34,578 bases of DNA from an uncultured bacterium (GCA_903861205.1 CAIOTC010000020.1:197273-231850); one strand, 5' to 3'; shown: positions 1 to 9,979, counted from the first letter of the stretch. Made by a program: numbers and translations. The notes: generated from the sequence alone by a model not told the origin.

Positions 1-6
1 AAATTT

Positions 7-1230
<1,224 letters not shown>

Positions 1231-1301
1231 TCACAAAATTGCCGAAAATCGAAAAATTGCAATATTATTGTCGGTATGCTTTAATTATGAAAGGAGGATT
1301 T

Positions 1302-1574
1302 ATGAAGAAAACCTTGTTCTTTATGGCTATCTTGGTGATTTTCAGAAAAGAAGTTTTCAATCTGATCGTTTATTTTTACGATCAGCGCGTTCCCATCGAT
1401 GTTATTTTTGCAGTAATTTTGATTCTGACTTTTGGCAAAATTCTGATTTCGCGAATTGGTTCGAAGGATGGACAATTTGTGCGACTCGAAAGATGGAATC
1501 CTTTCCCCACGATTCCAGATGGGTGTGGATTCGCACAACCTAACTTGGGAACTGATCGATTCGAAAAAAAATAG
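1302..1574 (+). CDS. Small hypothetical membrane protein
   Basis: ATG preceded by AAAGGAGGATTT Shine-Dalgarno; hydrophobic N-terminus; followed by a GC hairpin plus T-run. Confidence 0.55.
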   Translation: MKKTLFFMAILVIFRKEVFNLIVYFYDQRVPIDVIFAVILILTFGKILISRIGSKDGQFVRLERWNPFPTIPDGCGFAQPNLGTDRFEKK

Positions 1575-1584
1575 GCAAGCGAAA

Positions 1585-1610
1585 ACCGGACGGGTGTCCG
1601 GTCTTTTTTT
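1585..1610 (+). terminator. Rho-independent terminator
   Basis: ACCGGAC...GTCCGGT stem followed by TCTTTTTTT. Confidence 0.85.
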
Positions 1611-1628
1611 ATTTAAAATTTAGATTTA

Positions 1629-2087
1629 TTATTTTTCCACTTTCAGCAGTTCAATCTCAAACACCAGTGTAGAATTTCCGGGTATCGACATGTAGTCGTT
1701 CGCTCCGTAGCCGAGCTCCGGTGGGATCGAGATAATTCTCTTGCCACCGACACGCATGCCAACCATTCCCTGATCCAATCCCGAAATAACCTGTCCCGCT
1801 CCGAGAACAAACTGTGCCGGCTCTCCGCGTGTAACCGAGCTGTCAAAAACTCGGCCGTCGATAAATCTTCCGGTGTAATGGAAAGTCACTCTGCTTCCAA
1901 CCACAGCCTGGTCACCAACTCCGGCCACGACATCTTGCGTCGTTATTTGCGGAGTCTGTACGGCAAGCGCGCTGGTTTTGCCGGAAGTGAATATTGAAAT
2001 CAAACCCTGGCCAAAGACGAAAAAGAATCCGACGACAAACAGCGACACGACGACTGCGACCCATTCTTTTGTTTCTAATTTTCTCAT
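1629..2087 (-). CDS. FKBP-type peptidyl-prolyl cis-trans isomerase, membrane anchored
   Basis: VTFHYTGRFIDGRVFDSS...FVLGAGQVISGLDQGMVGMRVGGKRIISIPPELGYG; N-terminal TM segment. Confidence 0.95.
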   Translation of the reverse strand: MRKLETKEWVAVVVSLFVVGFFFVFGQGLISIFTSGKTSALAVQTPQITTQDVVAGVGDQAVVGSRVTFHYTGRFIDGRVFDSSVTRGEPAQFVLGAGQVISGLDQGMVGMRVGGKRIISIPPELGYGANDYMSIPGNSTLVFEIELLKVEK

Positions 2088-2094
2088 CCTTTTA

Positions 2095-2823
2095 TTATAC
2101 TACTTCTTTGTAGGAAAATTCAATATTTTCTTTTACGGGAACCTTGCGAATAATTTCAATTATTTCATCCACATCATCTGTAATTTTGTACAAATCGATA
2201 TCGTTCTCCTCAATCGTGCCGCGCGTTAGCATTTCATTCTTTATAAGACTATCCACACCGCTCCAAAAATCTTTGCCAACCAGAATAAGAGGAATTTTTT
2301 CAATTTTGTGCGTTTGGACAAGCGTCAAAATTTCGAAAAATTCGTCGAGCGTCCCAAACCCGCCAGGAAAAAATATGTAGGCTTCGGCCGAAAAAGACAG
2401 GCAGACTTTTCGGATGAAAAAATAATACAAGTCAACATTATCGGTCAAATATTGGTTGGTGGTCTGCTCATGCGGCAACTTTATGGTCAGCCCCAAAGAC
2501 TGCCCGCCAGCTTCAAACGCCCCACGATTGGCCGCCTCCATGATGCCCGGCCCTCCGCCGGAGAAAACAGAATAACCTAAATCTTTAACAATTCTCCCTC
2601 CCAATGAATACGCCAGCGCATAATAAGAGTCATTTTCCTTGATGCGCGAACCGCCGAAAAATGTAACGGACTTCGGATAATTTTTTATAAAATTGAAACC
2701 GTCTGTGAATTCTTTTGTTATTAAATCTATTCTTTCCTGATTAAAATTGTGAACTTCTTCGCGAGTCAATGTTTTGACTGGCAAGAATTTTTCCGGCGCA
2801 TTTGCTATAAGTTTGTTTGTCAT
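2095..2823 (-). CDS. LOG family (TIGR00730-type) Rossmann-fold protein
   Basis: GGGPGIMEAANRGAFEAGG and PGGFGTLDEFFE motifs. Confidence 0.9.
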   Translation of the reverse strand: MTNKLIANAPEKFLPVKTLTREEVHNFNQERIDLITKEFTDGFNFIKNYPKSVTFFGGSRIKENDSYYALAYSLGGRIVKDLGYSVFSGGGPGIMEAANRGAFEAGGQSLGLTIKLPHEQTTNQYLTDNVDLYYFFIRKVCLSFSAEAYIFFPGGFGTLDEFFEILTLVQTHKIEKIPLILVGKDFWSGVDSLIKNEMLTRGTIEENDIDLYKITDDVDEIIEIIRKVPVKENIEFSYKEVV

Positions 2824-2840
2824 TTTTGTGTTTCTTGTAA

Positions 2841-3050
2841 TTATTTTTGTATCTCTTTTTTAATTTCCTTGAATTCGTTTTCGATCTGAGACAGTCTTTC
2901 ACGTGACTCTTTGATGAGCTCCGCGCCTTCCTTGACCAGCTCGAGACCTTTTTCGACATCGGGCTCGGACTGCGACTCAAACCACGAAACGACTTCTTTT
3001 AATTTCTTGAGCGTCTCGTTTAAATTTGTTTTTTGATTTTCTTTTTTCAT
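2841..3050 (-). CDS. xseB: Exodeoxyribonuclease VII small subunit
   Basis: Small coiled protein with ...LEKGLELVKEGAELIKESRERLSQIE-type pattern, downstream of xseA. Confidence 0.85.
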   Translation of the reverse strand: MKKENQKTNLNETLKKLKEVVSWFESQSEPDVEKGLELVKEGAELIKESRERLSQIENEFKEIKKEIQK

Positions 3051-3237
3051 CCCGTAGTAGAAAATGGCATCGTTCTACGAACTGAATGTCATTTCAAAAT
3101 TTAATGTTATTAATGTCGATTTTTGTTATTTAACCACGTAATGAATTTATTCAATGCCATTTTCACTACGGGATAGTCCCGTAGTGAAGTCGGCATCTTT
3201 TTATGTGCTCTGCACAATGCCGACTTCTACTACCGGG
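3051..3237. repeat. Two inverted, related palindromic units (REP/MITE-like)
   Basis: Unit 1 CCCGTAGTAGAAAATGGCAT...ATGCCATTTTCACTACGGG (3051-3172); unit 2 CCCGTAGTGAAGTCGGCAT...ATGCCGACTTCTACTACCGGG (3178-3237). Confidence 0.8.
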
Positions 3238-4470
3238 TCATATTACCTGTGAATTAATCTTACCATCTGAGACTATTATATCAAGCTTGTCGCCGCTCGA
3301 AACATCTTGTCTGCTGCGAATAATTTTGTTGCCGGATTTGACGATGCTGTATCCGCGGGAAAGCTGCCTTTCCGGGCTGGAAATTTGAATTATTTTTTCG
3401 TATTGGCCGATTTTATTTTTCAAACTGACGGACATGTTTTCAAAATTCGAATTCAATTCTCGAGATTTATTCGCCACAAAATCAGACAACCTGCCAATCT
3501 GCGATTCAATTTTTTGCATCGCGCCGAAAACGGTCGATTCCGCCCGGCGAAACATGTCAAAAATGGAAACAAATTTCTGCTCAATCAAAACTTTCGAATT
3601 TTCAACTTCAAATTGCTTGTTTCTCACGGCCGATCCAAAACCGGATAAAATTTTTTCCTCGGACAGTCGCACCGACGAAGTTGCCGAGTCCCACGATTCG
3701 TTGAGCAAGTGCGCCACGGCTGTCGGTGTGGACACGTTTTTGTCCGAAACCAGCGAAACAAGCGGCACATCTTTGTCGTGACCGATTCCCGTGATAACCG
3801 GCGCCGGAAAAGCGGCCACGGCGCGCACCAGAGTTTCGTTGTTGAACGCCAAAAATGATTCGAGTGATCCACCGCCGCGCATCATGACCAACACGTCGAC
3901 ATTTTTTCCGGACAAAGTTTCGACGGAAGCGAGCAAATCCTTGATGGCGTCCTGCCCTTCCACTTTTGAATCGACAAAAATAATTTCAAAACCGTACTTG
4001 CCGATGTTGGAAAGAAAATCGTTGATGACCGCTCCGCTTTTTGATGTAATGACACCGATGCGATGCGGATAATTTGGAATTTCCCTTTTGCGTTCCTCGG
4101 CCAAAAGTCCTTCCATTTCCAATTTTTTCTTCAACTCATCATAAGCCATTTTGAGCGCACCTTCGCCGACCAACTCCACTAGTTCAACCTGTAGAGTCAG
4201 TCCGCCGTTCGGTTTGTAGATGTTCGGATAAGCCGTGACCACGATTTCCATTCCATCGGCCAGTTTAACGCCGGAAATTCTGAAATCATTTTTCCACATA
4301 AAACATTTGACGGTACTTCCATCTTTGTCTTTCAGCGAAAAATATAAATAGCTCCGCCCCTCGTACATCTGAAGTCCTGAAATTTCCCCACTGATTTTGG
4401 CTTTCTGATTTTTCAGTATCAAATTTAGCCTATCCAAATATCCACTAACCGAAAAAATTTCATCTTGCAT
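3238..4470 (-). CDS. xseA: Exodeoxyribonuclease VII large subunit
   Basis: OB-fold N-terminus and GVITSKSGAVINDF, MRGGGSLESFLAFNNE, ITGIGHDKDVPLVSLVSD motifs. Confidence 0.96.
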   Translation of the reverse strand: MQDEIFSVSGYLDRLNLILKNQKAKISGEISGLQMYEGRSYLYFSLKDKDGSTVKCFMWKNDFRISGVKLADGMEIVVTAYPNIYKPNGGLTLQVELVELVGEGALKMAYDELKKKLEMEGLLAEERKREIPNYPHRIGVITSKSGAVINDFLSNIGKYGFEIIFVDSKVEGQDAIKDLLASVETLSGKNVDVLVMMRGGGSLESFLAFNNETLVRAVAAFPAPVITGIGHDKDVPLVSLVSDKNVSTPTAVAHLLNESWDSATSSVRLSEEKILSGFGSAVRNKQFEVENSKVLIEQKFVSIFDMFRRAESTVFGAMQKIESQIGRLSDFVANKSRELNSNFENMSVSLKNKIGQYEKIIQISSPERQLSRGYSIVKSGNKIIRSRQDVSSGDKLDIIVSDGKINSQVI

Positions 4471-4476
4471 TACACA

Positions 4477-4505
4477 ATTATACTTGACCCTGTGATATAT
4501 GTCTA
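4477..4505 (-). promoter_or_regulatory. Candidate xseA promoter (TAGACA-17-TATAAT)
   Basis: -35 TAGACA (4500-4505), 17-nt spacer, -10 TATAAT (4477-4482), 6 nt before the ATG at 4470. Confidence 0.65.
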
Positions 4506-4545
4506 AAAGACATTAGGTTTACTTTGTAAACCTATATCACAGGGT
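4487..4545. repeat. Perfect three-arm inverted repeat (cruciform/three-way junction)
   Basis: Outer 12-bp arms ACCCTGTGATAT/ATATCACAGGGT enclosing TGTCT-aaa-AGACA and AGGTTTAC-ttt-GTAAACCT. Confidence 0.85.
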
Positions 4546-4601
4546 TTGAAACCATTTTCAAAATACTTGACAAAATTTACATGTAGTAGTAACCTATTGC
4601 T

Positions 4602-4816
4602 GAGGCTGTCGGCGTTTGTGTTGCCTAGAACACAGAAAAACGACAGCTGAAGCGGCTCTAACTAGGCAAGCCGGGGGCGAATTTGGTCAGATTACGGAAA
4701 AAGTTAGACCTTGGATTTTCCGCAGCATTATCTCCAAATTCTGCCAGCGAAAGCTGGCTGTTGTTTCTGCCCTACACAAAGTCAACTGAAGGGTGAGCAC
4801 TGCGCTCGCCCTTTTT
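4602..4816 (+). ncRNA. Structured non-coding RNA candidate, family not assigned
   Basis: TTGACA-17-TAACCT promoter (4567-4595), multiple nested stems, loop-loop complementarity GCCTAG/CTAGGC, terminator GGGTGAGC...GCTCGCCC-TTTTT; no convincing ORF. Confidence 0.65.
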
Positions 4817-4868
4817 CTTTTCCACCACTTCCAGTCTCTTGGAAAAAATCTCGCTGAGAATTTTGAAA

Positions 4869-5261
4869 TTATTTTTCTTCTAGATCAAGACACACCGAAT
4901 TCAGACAATATCTTTTTCCGGTTTTCGTCGGTCCGTCGCGGAAAATGTGTCCTAGATGGCTGCCACATTTGGCGCAAACCACTTCCATGCGATGCATGCC
5001 GAGCGAATCATCCACCAACTCGCGCACTGCGCCGGGGATAGCCTCATCAAAACTCGGCCAGCCGGTTCCGGAATCAAATTTTGTGTCCGATTCAAAAAGC
5101 GGATTACCGCAAACTTTGCACAAATATTGTCCATAACGCGTTTCGTGCAAAAGTTTGCCGGAAAACGGCACCTCGGTTCCCTTCTCTCGCAAAACATGAT
5201 ATTCCTCGGGAGTTAAAATGTCTTTTATTTCATCCTCATTTTTTGGCATTTCTTTTTTCAT
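4869..5261 (-). CDS. msrB: Peptide-methionine (R)-S-oxide reductase
   Basis: CKVCGNPLFESDTKFDSGTGWPSF, CAKCGSHLGHIFRDGP, RYCLNSVCL. Confidence 0.97.
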   Translation of the reverse strand: MKKEMPKNEDEIKDILTPEEYHVLREKGTEVPFSGKLLHETRYGQYLCKVCGNPLFESDTKFDSGTGWPSFDEAIPGAVRELVDDSLGMHRMEVVCAKCGSHLGHIFRDGPTKTGKRYCLNSVCLDLEEK

Positions 5262-5268
5262 ATATTCA

Positions 5269-5294
5269 ATATCTTACGATATATCGTAAGATAT
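5269..5294. promoter_or_regulatory. 26-bp perfect palindrome between msrA and msrB
   Basis: ATATCTTACGATATATCGTAAGATAT, 8 nt upstream of the msrB start. Confidence 0.7.
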
Positions 5295-5297
5295 AAT

Positions 5298-5846
5298 TTA
5301 CTTTGTCAGTAGTTCTCCAAAATCTTTTTGCACTTTTTCCAGCTTTGGATCGATGACCAGCTGGCAATACGGCGCATCTTTGTGGTTTTCAAAATAATTT
5401 TTGTGATAATCTTCAGCCGAATAAAATATGTCGAATGGAGCGACCTCCGTCACAATCGGCGCGCCTTTTTCGGACTGATTATTCAGATTTTTTATAAAAT
5501 TTTCGGCAATTTCTTTTTGTTTTTCGCTTGTGTAGAAAATGACGGAGCGATATTGCGTACCAACATCGCCACCTTGCCTGTTCAACGTTGTCGGATCGTG
5601 AGTTCCGAAAAAAACCGTCAGCAATTTTTCGTAGGAAATAATTTTCGGATTAAATTCAATGAGTGTCGCTTCGGCATGTCCGGTCAGTCCCGTGCCAACA
5701 TCGTCGTATGTCGGATTTTTTGTCGTTCCGCCGGAATAACCGGGCTCAACTTTTGTGACACCGTTCAGCATTTTGAAAACGGCCTCCGTGCACCAAAAAC
5801 ATCCTCCGCCAAAAACAGCTTGTTCTATTTTTTGTTCTGTCATCAC
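5298..5846 (-). CDS. msrA: Peptide-methionine (S)-S-oxide reductase
   Basis: FGGGCFWCTEAVF motif, GYSGG, THDPTTLNRQGGDVGTQYRS. Confidence 0.97.
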   Translation of the reverse strand: MMTEQKIEQAVFGGGCFWCTEAVFKMLNGVTKVEPGYSGGTTKNPTYDDVGTGLTGHAEATLIEFNPKIISYEKLLTVFFGTHDPTTLNRQGGDVGTQYRSVIFYTSEKQKEIAENFIKNLNNQSEKGAPIVTEVAPFDIFYSAEDYHKNYFENHKDAPYCQLVIDPKLEKVQKDFGELLTK

Positions 5847-5852
5847 TTAATT

Positions 5853-6455
5853 TTACTGGACGCGAGATGAATTCCTTTTGAGATATTCAAAAACAGTCGG
5901 CAAAAGGGAAACGAAAATAATACTGACAATAATCGGTGTTAAAAACGTTTCCGTTTGCGGGAAAATATGTCCGAGATAAAAACCGATGCACGTCATGCCG
6001 ATGGCCCACAGCACTGCGCCAACAAAAGAATAAACCATGAATTTCTTGAAGGTCATGTCGGCCACGCCAGCCAACGCCGGACCGAAACTGCGGACAATCG
6101 GCACAAAACGCCCGATAATAACCGTTTTGGCGCCATACTTTTCGTAAAACTCGCGAGTGTAAACAACATATTTCGGGTTGAAAATTTTCGAATCGGGATT
6201 TCTGAAAAAACGCTTGATGATTTTCTGTCCAAAAAAATAACTAAATATGTAACCAACAACAGCAGCAACAAAAAATGTCAGAATCAAAAGTCCCATGCTG
6301 AAATACCCCTGCGATGCCAAAAGTCCGGCAGTGAAAAGCAGGCTGTCGCCGGGCAAAAGAAAAGTCAAAGGAAAACTTTCAAAAAAGATAATGGCAAACA
6401 TGAGCGCGTAACCTAGATATCCCAAACTTTGAATATAATTGATGAGTTCGTGCAT
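5853..6455 (-). CDS. DedA family membrane protein
   Basis: FFESFPLTFLLPGDSLLFTAGLLA and GRFVPIVRSFGPALAGVADM motifs. Confidence 0.92.
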   Translation of the reverse strand: MHELINYIQSLGYLGYALMFAIIFFESFPLTFLLPGDSLLFTAGLLASQGYFSMGLLILTFFVAAVVGYIFSYFFGQKIIKRFFRNPDSKIFNPKYVVYTREFYEKYGAKTVIIGRFVPIVRSFGPALAGVADMTFKKFMVYSFVGAVLWAIGMTCIGFYLGHIFPQTETFLTPIIVSIIFVSLLPTVFEYLKRNSSRVQ

Positions 6456-6456
6456 G

Positions 6457-7167
6457 CTATTTGAATTTCGGTGATAAAATGTCAGCTATCGATTGCTTAC
6501 TAAGCGGAAATTCCTGAATGCCCAAAACGTACGGACCGACTTGATATTGTCCGAAAATAAAAACAATATTTTTGTCGGTCAAATACCAGGCCGAATAATT
6601 TTCAGCTGTCGGAGCAGTACCGGCGTTCACGCTGTCCGGCTGCAAATATCCCGGATCGATTGTCGCGTAAAAATAATTATGGGCCAGATCGGAAACCTTT
6701 TGCAAATATGGCGCCATAAAAACATCCTGCAAAGTGACAAGCTTTCCGCCAGCATCATATGTGAAAGTCGCCACACTCGTGCCCCCGTGCGCCCCACCGG
6801 TAAACGTATAAACCTCAACAATGTAAGTGACAGTTTTGGTCGAAGTGGCCACGTTTGTGGTCAATGTAAAATTATATTTGCGATCGCCGCCCAAGTGCAT
6901 CGTCTGAATATCTGTCGGAGTGAGCGAGTTGAAATCGTCCAGAAAATCTTGTTTGCTTTTTTGCACATAGGCAAAAAGTTCCGGATAATTTATAGCCGCT
7001 GATTCGGGATAAGACAAATCCATCGTCATATAATCTGTCTGATTTTTTTCGGTCGTAAACGTATCAACGCGGGGCGTCTGCGCTACCGGCTTTGCCGCAA
7101 AGTAAAAAATCCCGCCAAATACAACGACCACTAGAGCAACAACCAACATTTTCTGAAAAACTTTCAT
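6457..7167 (-). CDS. DUF3298/DUF4163-type secreted or anchored protein
   Basis: N-terminal TM; FTGGAHGGTSVATFTYDAGGKLVTLQDVF pattern typical of DUF3298. Confidence 0.75.
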   Translation of the reverse strand: MKVFQKMLVVALVVVVFGGIFYFAAKPVAQTPRVDTFTTEKNQTDYMTMDLSYPESAAINYPELFAYVQKSKQDFLDDFNSLTPTDIQTMHLGGDRKYNFTLTTNVATSTKTVTYIVEVYTFTGGAHGGTSVATFTYDAGGKLVTLQDVFMAPYLQKVSDLAHNYFYATIDPGYLQPDSVNAGTAPTAENYSAWYLTDKNIVFIFGQYQVGPYVLGIQEFPLSKQSIADILSPKFK

Positions 7168-7371
7168 TTAACCATTATAGCATACCCAAATAATATCTCA
7201 TCATATAATTTCAGTTAATTGTAAATATTTATGTTAATTCTAATCAGTGAACTAATCATGAAGCTATGATTAATTTCCCAGCGGAGCAAAATTTTTGGAC
7301 ACCGGGTGTCAACGAAATCTATCGTTGTTTTAAGCCATATTTTATTAATGAAATTTAAATGAATTTAAAAC

Positions 7372-7400
7372 TTGACAGTTTTAGTGAACGGGTGTATAAT
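7372..7400 (+). promoter_or_regulatory. Consensus sigma70-type promoter
   Basis: TTGACA, 17-nt spacer, TATAAT. Confidence 0.85.
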
Positions 7401-7451
7401 AGTAGAGGAATTAAGGGCTCACAAAATTGTTATTTTGAAAGGTGAGAAAAA

Positions 7452-7853
7452 ATGACAACTTTCTTGAACGTTTTGTCTTCGTTGGCGATCGTAATCATGA
7501 TCGCCACTGTCATCAACCGGCGCGCTCGCCGCGCCAAGATCACGGCCACCAAAATTCTCGGCGCCGGCTACTGGCCGGAGATCGAGGAGCCTCCCGACGT
7601 GAGCACCGCCCCGGAAGCCGAACCGGCTCCAGCGCTCTGGCCGGCAAACGTTCGCGTTCTGCCAACCTACATGCCGGTCGGCGGCGAAAAGGTCTTGTAC
7701 GAGACACACGCCGGCAACTGGCTCGTAGCACGAACCGTCGGAAGCAACGAATATGGTTTTGTGCTACGCCGCCGCCACTGTCAGTTCGCCAAGCCCATCT
7801 CAGCCATCCGGCCCCGGTTGGTCGCCGAAAAAGTTCTGGCTGTGGCAGCCTGA
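7452..7853 (+). CDS. Hypothetical GC-rich small protein with N-terminal TM
   Basis: Consensus promoter, GAAAGGTGAG SD, hydrophobic N-terminus, dedicated terminator. Confidence 0.75.
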   Translation: MTTFLNVLSSLAIVIMIATVINRRARRAKITATKILGAGYWPEIEEPPDVSTAPEAEPAPALWPANVRVLPTYMPVGGEKVLYETHAGNWLVARTVGSNEYGFVLRRRHCQFAKPISAIRPRLVAEKVLAVAA

Positions 7854-7872
7854 AAAACCGCACACCAAAACA

Positions 7873-7909
7873 AACCCAGCTGGTTCGCCAGCTGGGTTTT
7901 CTCTTTTTT
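7873..7909 (+). terminator. Rho-independent terminator
   Basis: AACCCAGCTGG-TTCG-CCAGCTGGGTT followed by a T-rich tract. Confidence 0.9.
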
Positions 7910-7991
7910 ATTTTTTCACTTTCTTCGGTTTCTTTTTTTCTTTTTTGTGTCCGTCGCCTTTTGCCATACCTTTATAAGTTAGCTATTAAAA

Positions 7992-9029
7992 TTACTTAAA
8001 ATTATACCATGGGTTTCCGCCCAAATGCCAGATCGAAATGGAACTTATCCCCATGTTTTGAATGACTTTCACTTTCAGAGCCATACTCTGACTGTCCTGA
8101 TAAAAATAAACATTATCTCCGTTTGTCCATGTCATTTCAAGTGACGCCGGATCGCGAACCGAATCGATAAACCCAAGTTCGTTCCGTGTCTGGTCAAATG
8201 TTAAAAGTTTTATTTGTCCGGTACTTTTTGATCCAACGTATCCATACGACGGTATACCGGCAGTAATTTTTGAAGTGTCAGGAAAATTCTTTTTGGTGGC
8301 CGATATTACATCCTGAATCCAACCAATCGGCGAAACCGGTTGACCAACACCGTGATCAAACTCGTAATCGTAAATCAAAATCACAACTTTATCGATCGGC
8401 AGTTTGGCCATATCACCATATTTGAAAATGAATAAGTTTTGCTCGGCCGAAACGATGGCCGGTCCGTCAATCATCAGCTTTTTATTTTTCGCGTGCAAAG
8501 CATCGCCGAGTTTTTGCAGAAATTGTTTGTACTCCAAATACATATTTCCATCCCAATTACTGAAATTTTCAAAGTCAATTTCAATACCGGTGACATCATT
8601 ATTTACCACAAAAGAAACGAGCGTGTTTATATCAGCCTCATTCGTTGTCGACCTGGCCAAAAAAACGGAAAGGCCGCTGGCGCCGGTATTGGCCACGGTA
8701 ATATATTGCTCCTTTGAATATTTTTTTATGCCCGCCAAATTGTCTGGCGAAAATCCGTTGCAGCCGGCGCTTTGCTCGGTGGCCAGATCGAGCACACCGG
8801 AATTGTTAACATTAAAATACTCCGGCTTTAAGACATCAATCACTCGACCATCGCTGTATTCCGCCGACGCGCTGCACGCCGGTTCGCCCGGATAAATCCA
8901 AGCCATCGTCTCGGCCAGAGCTTTCGGCTGCAAGTTGCCATACAAAAAAAGGCCGATCAAAACGACCGCGATGCATACCAAGATAAAATTCCTATTCTCT
9001 CTTATAAATTTTTTAATAATATTAAACAT
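7992..9029 (-). CDS. GH18-like glycoside hydrolase, membrane anchored
   Basis: VTGIEIDFENFSNWDGNMYLEYKQFLQKLGDALHAKNKKL, ILIYDYEFDHGVGQPVSPIGWIQDV, ITAGIPSYGYVG: GH18 barrel motifs including the DxDxE-like segment. Confidence 0.85.
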   Translation of the reverse strand: MFNIIKKFIRENRNFILVCIAVVLIGLFLYGNLQPKALAETMAWIYPGEPACSASAEYSDGRVIDVLKPEYFNVNNSGVLDLATEQSAGCNGFSPDNLAGIKKYSKEQYITVANTGASGLSVFLARSTTNEADINTLVSFVVNNDVTGIEIDFENFSNWDGNMYLEYKQFLQKLGDALHAKNKKLMIDGPAIVSAEQNLFIFKYGDMAKLPIDKVVILIYDYEFDHGVGQPVSPIGWIQDVISATKKNFPDTSKITAGIPSYGYVGSKSTGQIKLLTFDQTRNELGFIDSVRDPASLEMTWTNGDNVYFYQDSQSMALKVKVIQNMGISSISIWHLGGNPWYNFK

Positions 9030-9090
9030 TAAATTGATAATAATTTTTACTATTTATATTTTAGCATTACTTCATGAAAATTTGATGATA

Positions 9091-9125
9091 TAAAAAAACC
9101 CGGGGCGCTACGGAGCACCCCGGGT
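9091..9125 (-). terminator. Rho-independent terminator of the ParB-like operon
   Basis: Minus strand CCCGGGG...CCCCGGG followed by TTTTTTT. Confidence 0.9.
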
Positions 9126-9148
9126 GGGTTAAGTGAAAGAACATGTTG

Positions 9149-9979
9149 TTAGGCTGCCGACTCTTCGGCCGGCTTACCCGACTTCTCTGCGCACTTGGCC
9201 TCGAAGCGGCGGCGCCAGTCGGCGATCGCCCGGGTCTGCTTCTTTTGGAGAGACTCGATGTGACAGATGACTTCGCCGACCTGCTCGGCCAGCATATCAC
9301 CGTCATCGAACTTATCGAGGATCTTCCGCATGTACGAAGCGTTGGACGAAGCGAGCGACTTGTAGTTGAACGTCAGCTTACGCTGAAGTTCTTCCACACC
9401 GTGCTTGTTCGCCTTGTGGCGCTTGCGGGTGCCGGAGAGTTGCTCTTTGAGCTTGTCCAGCTCGACCTCGAACTTCTCGGCCGACTGGGCCGCCGTCAAA
9501 CCTCCGTGAACAACAGCCTCGACTGCCGCCATCATCCTGGCGCGGTTGAGGCGAGACTTGACCTCGCTCACATACTTGCGCGCCATGGAATTCGGCAAAG
9601 CCAAGAGCTTGCCAATCGCGCTGATGGACTGCTTGCGTTCGAGGAGGAGCTCAACCGTGTGGTCGGTGTCCTCGGCAGTCGGAGGCTTGGACCCACCGAT
9701 GTTGGCGCGGTAGGCTTCGGAGATAAGGTCGACTTCGTTGTCGATGTCAACCACATCCACTTCGATTTCCGTGACCTTGTTCAGGTCATAACCTTCGTAG
9801 CGATGGCGGCCGTCGACGACAACGAAGTCCTTGGTGACCTTGATGTTATCGGCCATCTTGACCCCGGCTTCAATCAGCTCGGAGAGGAACAGGGCACGCT
9901 CAGTGTCCAGCTCCTTGCGCACGAACAAGTTCAACTTGAGATCGTGCAACTTCACCGTGATCGTTCTCACAACTCGCAT
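9149..9979 (-). CDS. ParB/Srx-domain protein
   Basis: Start chosen at MRVVRTITVK after AGAGAGGAAAAAAG SD; VVVDGRHRYEGYDL ParB-like motif followed by a helical region SISAIGKLLALPNSMARKYVSEV. Confidence 0.75.
   Translation of the reverse strand: MRVVRTITVKLHDLKLNLFVRKELDTERALFLSELIEAGVKMADNIKVTKDFVVVDGRHRYEGYDLNKVTEIEVDVVDIDNEVDLISEAYRANIGGSKPPTAEDTDHTVELLLERKQSISAIGKLLALPNSMARKYVSEVKSRLNRARMMAAVEAVVHGGLTAAQSAEKFEVELDKLKEQLSGTRKRHKANKHGVEELQRKLTFNYKSLASSNASYMRKILDKFDDGDMLAEQVGEVICHIESLQKKQTRAIADWRRRFEAKCAEKSGKPAEESAA

Noticed and set aside
4602-4816. tmRNA or RNase P RNA
   Set aside because: No tRNA-like ends or tag ORF, and no GAGGAAAGUCC / ACAGAA-type RNase P core.
5328-5870. 180-aa plus-strand ORF
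   Set aside because: Antisense to msrA, which is unambiguous.
7253-7272. TAATCAT-GAAGCT-ATGATTA hairpin
   Set aside because: Short AT-rich inverted repeat, expected by chance in an AT-rich gap; no T-run or promoter relation.
7540-7863. 107-aa Arg-rich minus-strand ORF
   Set aside because: Antisense frame of the GC-rich 7452-7853 gene with strongly biased composition.
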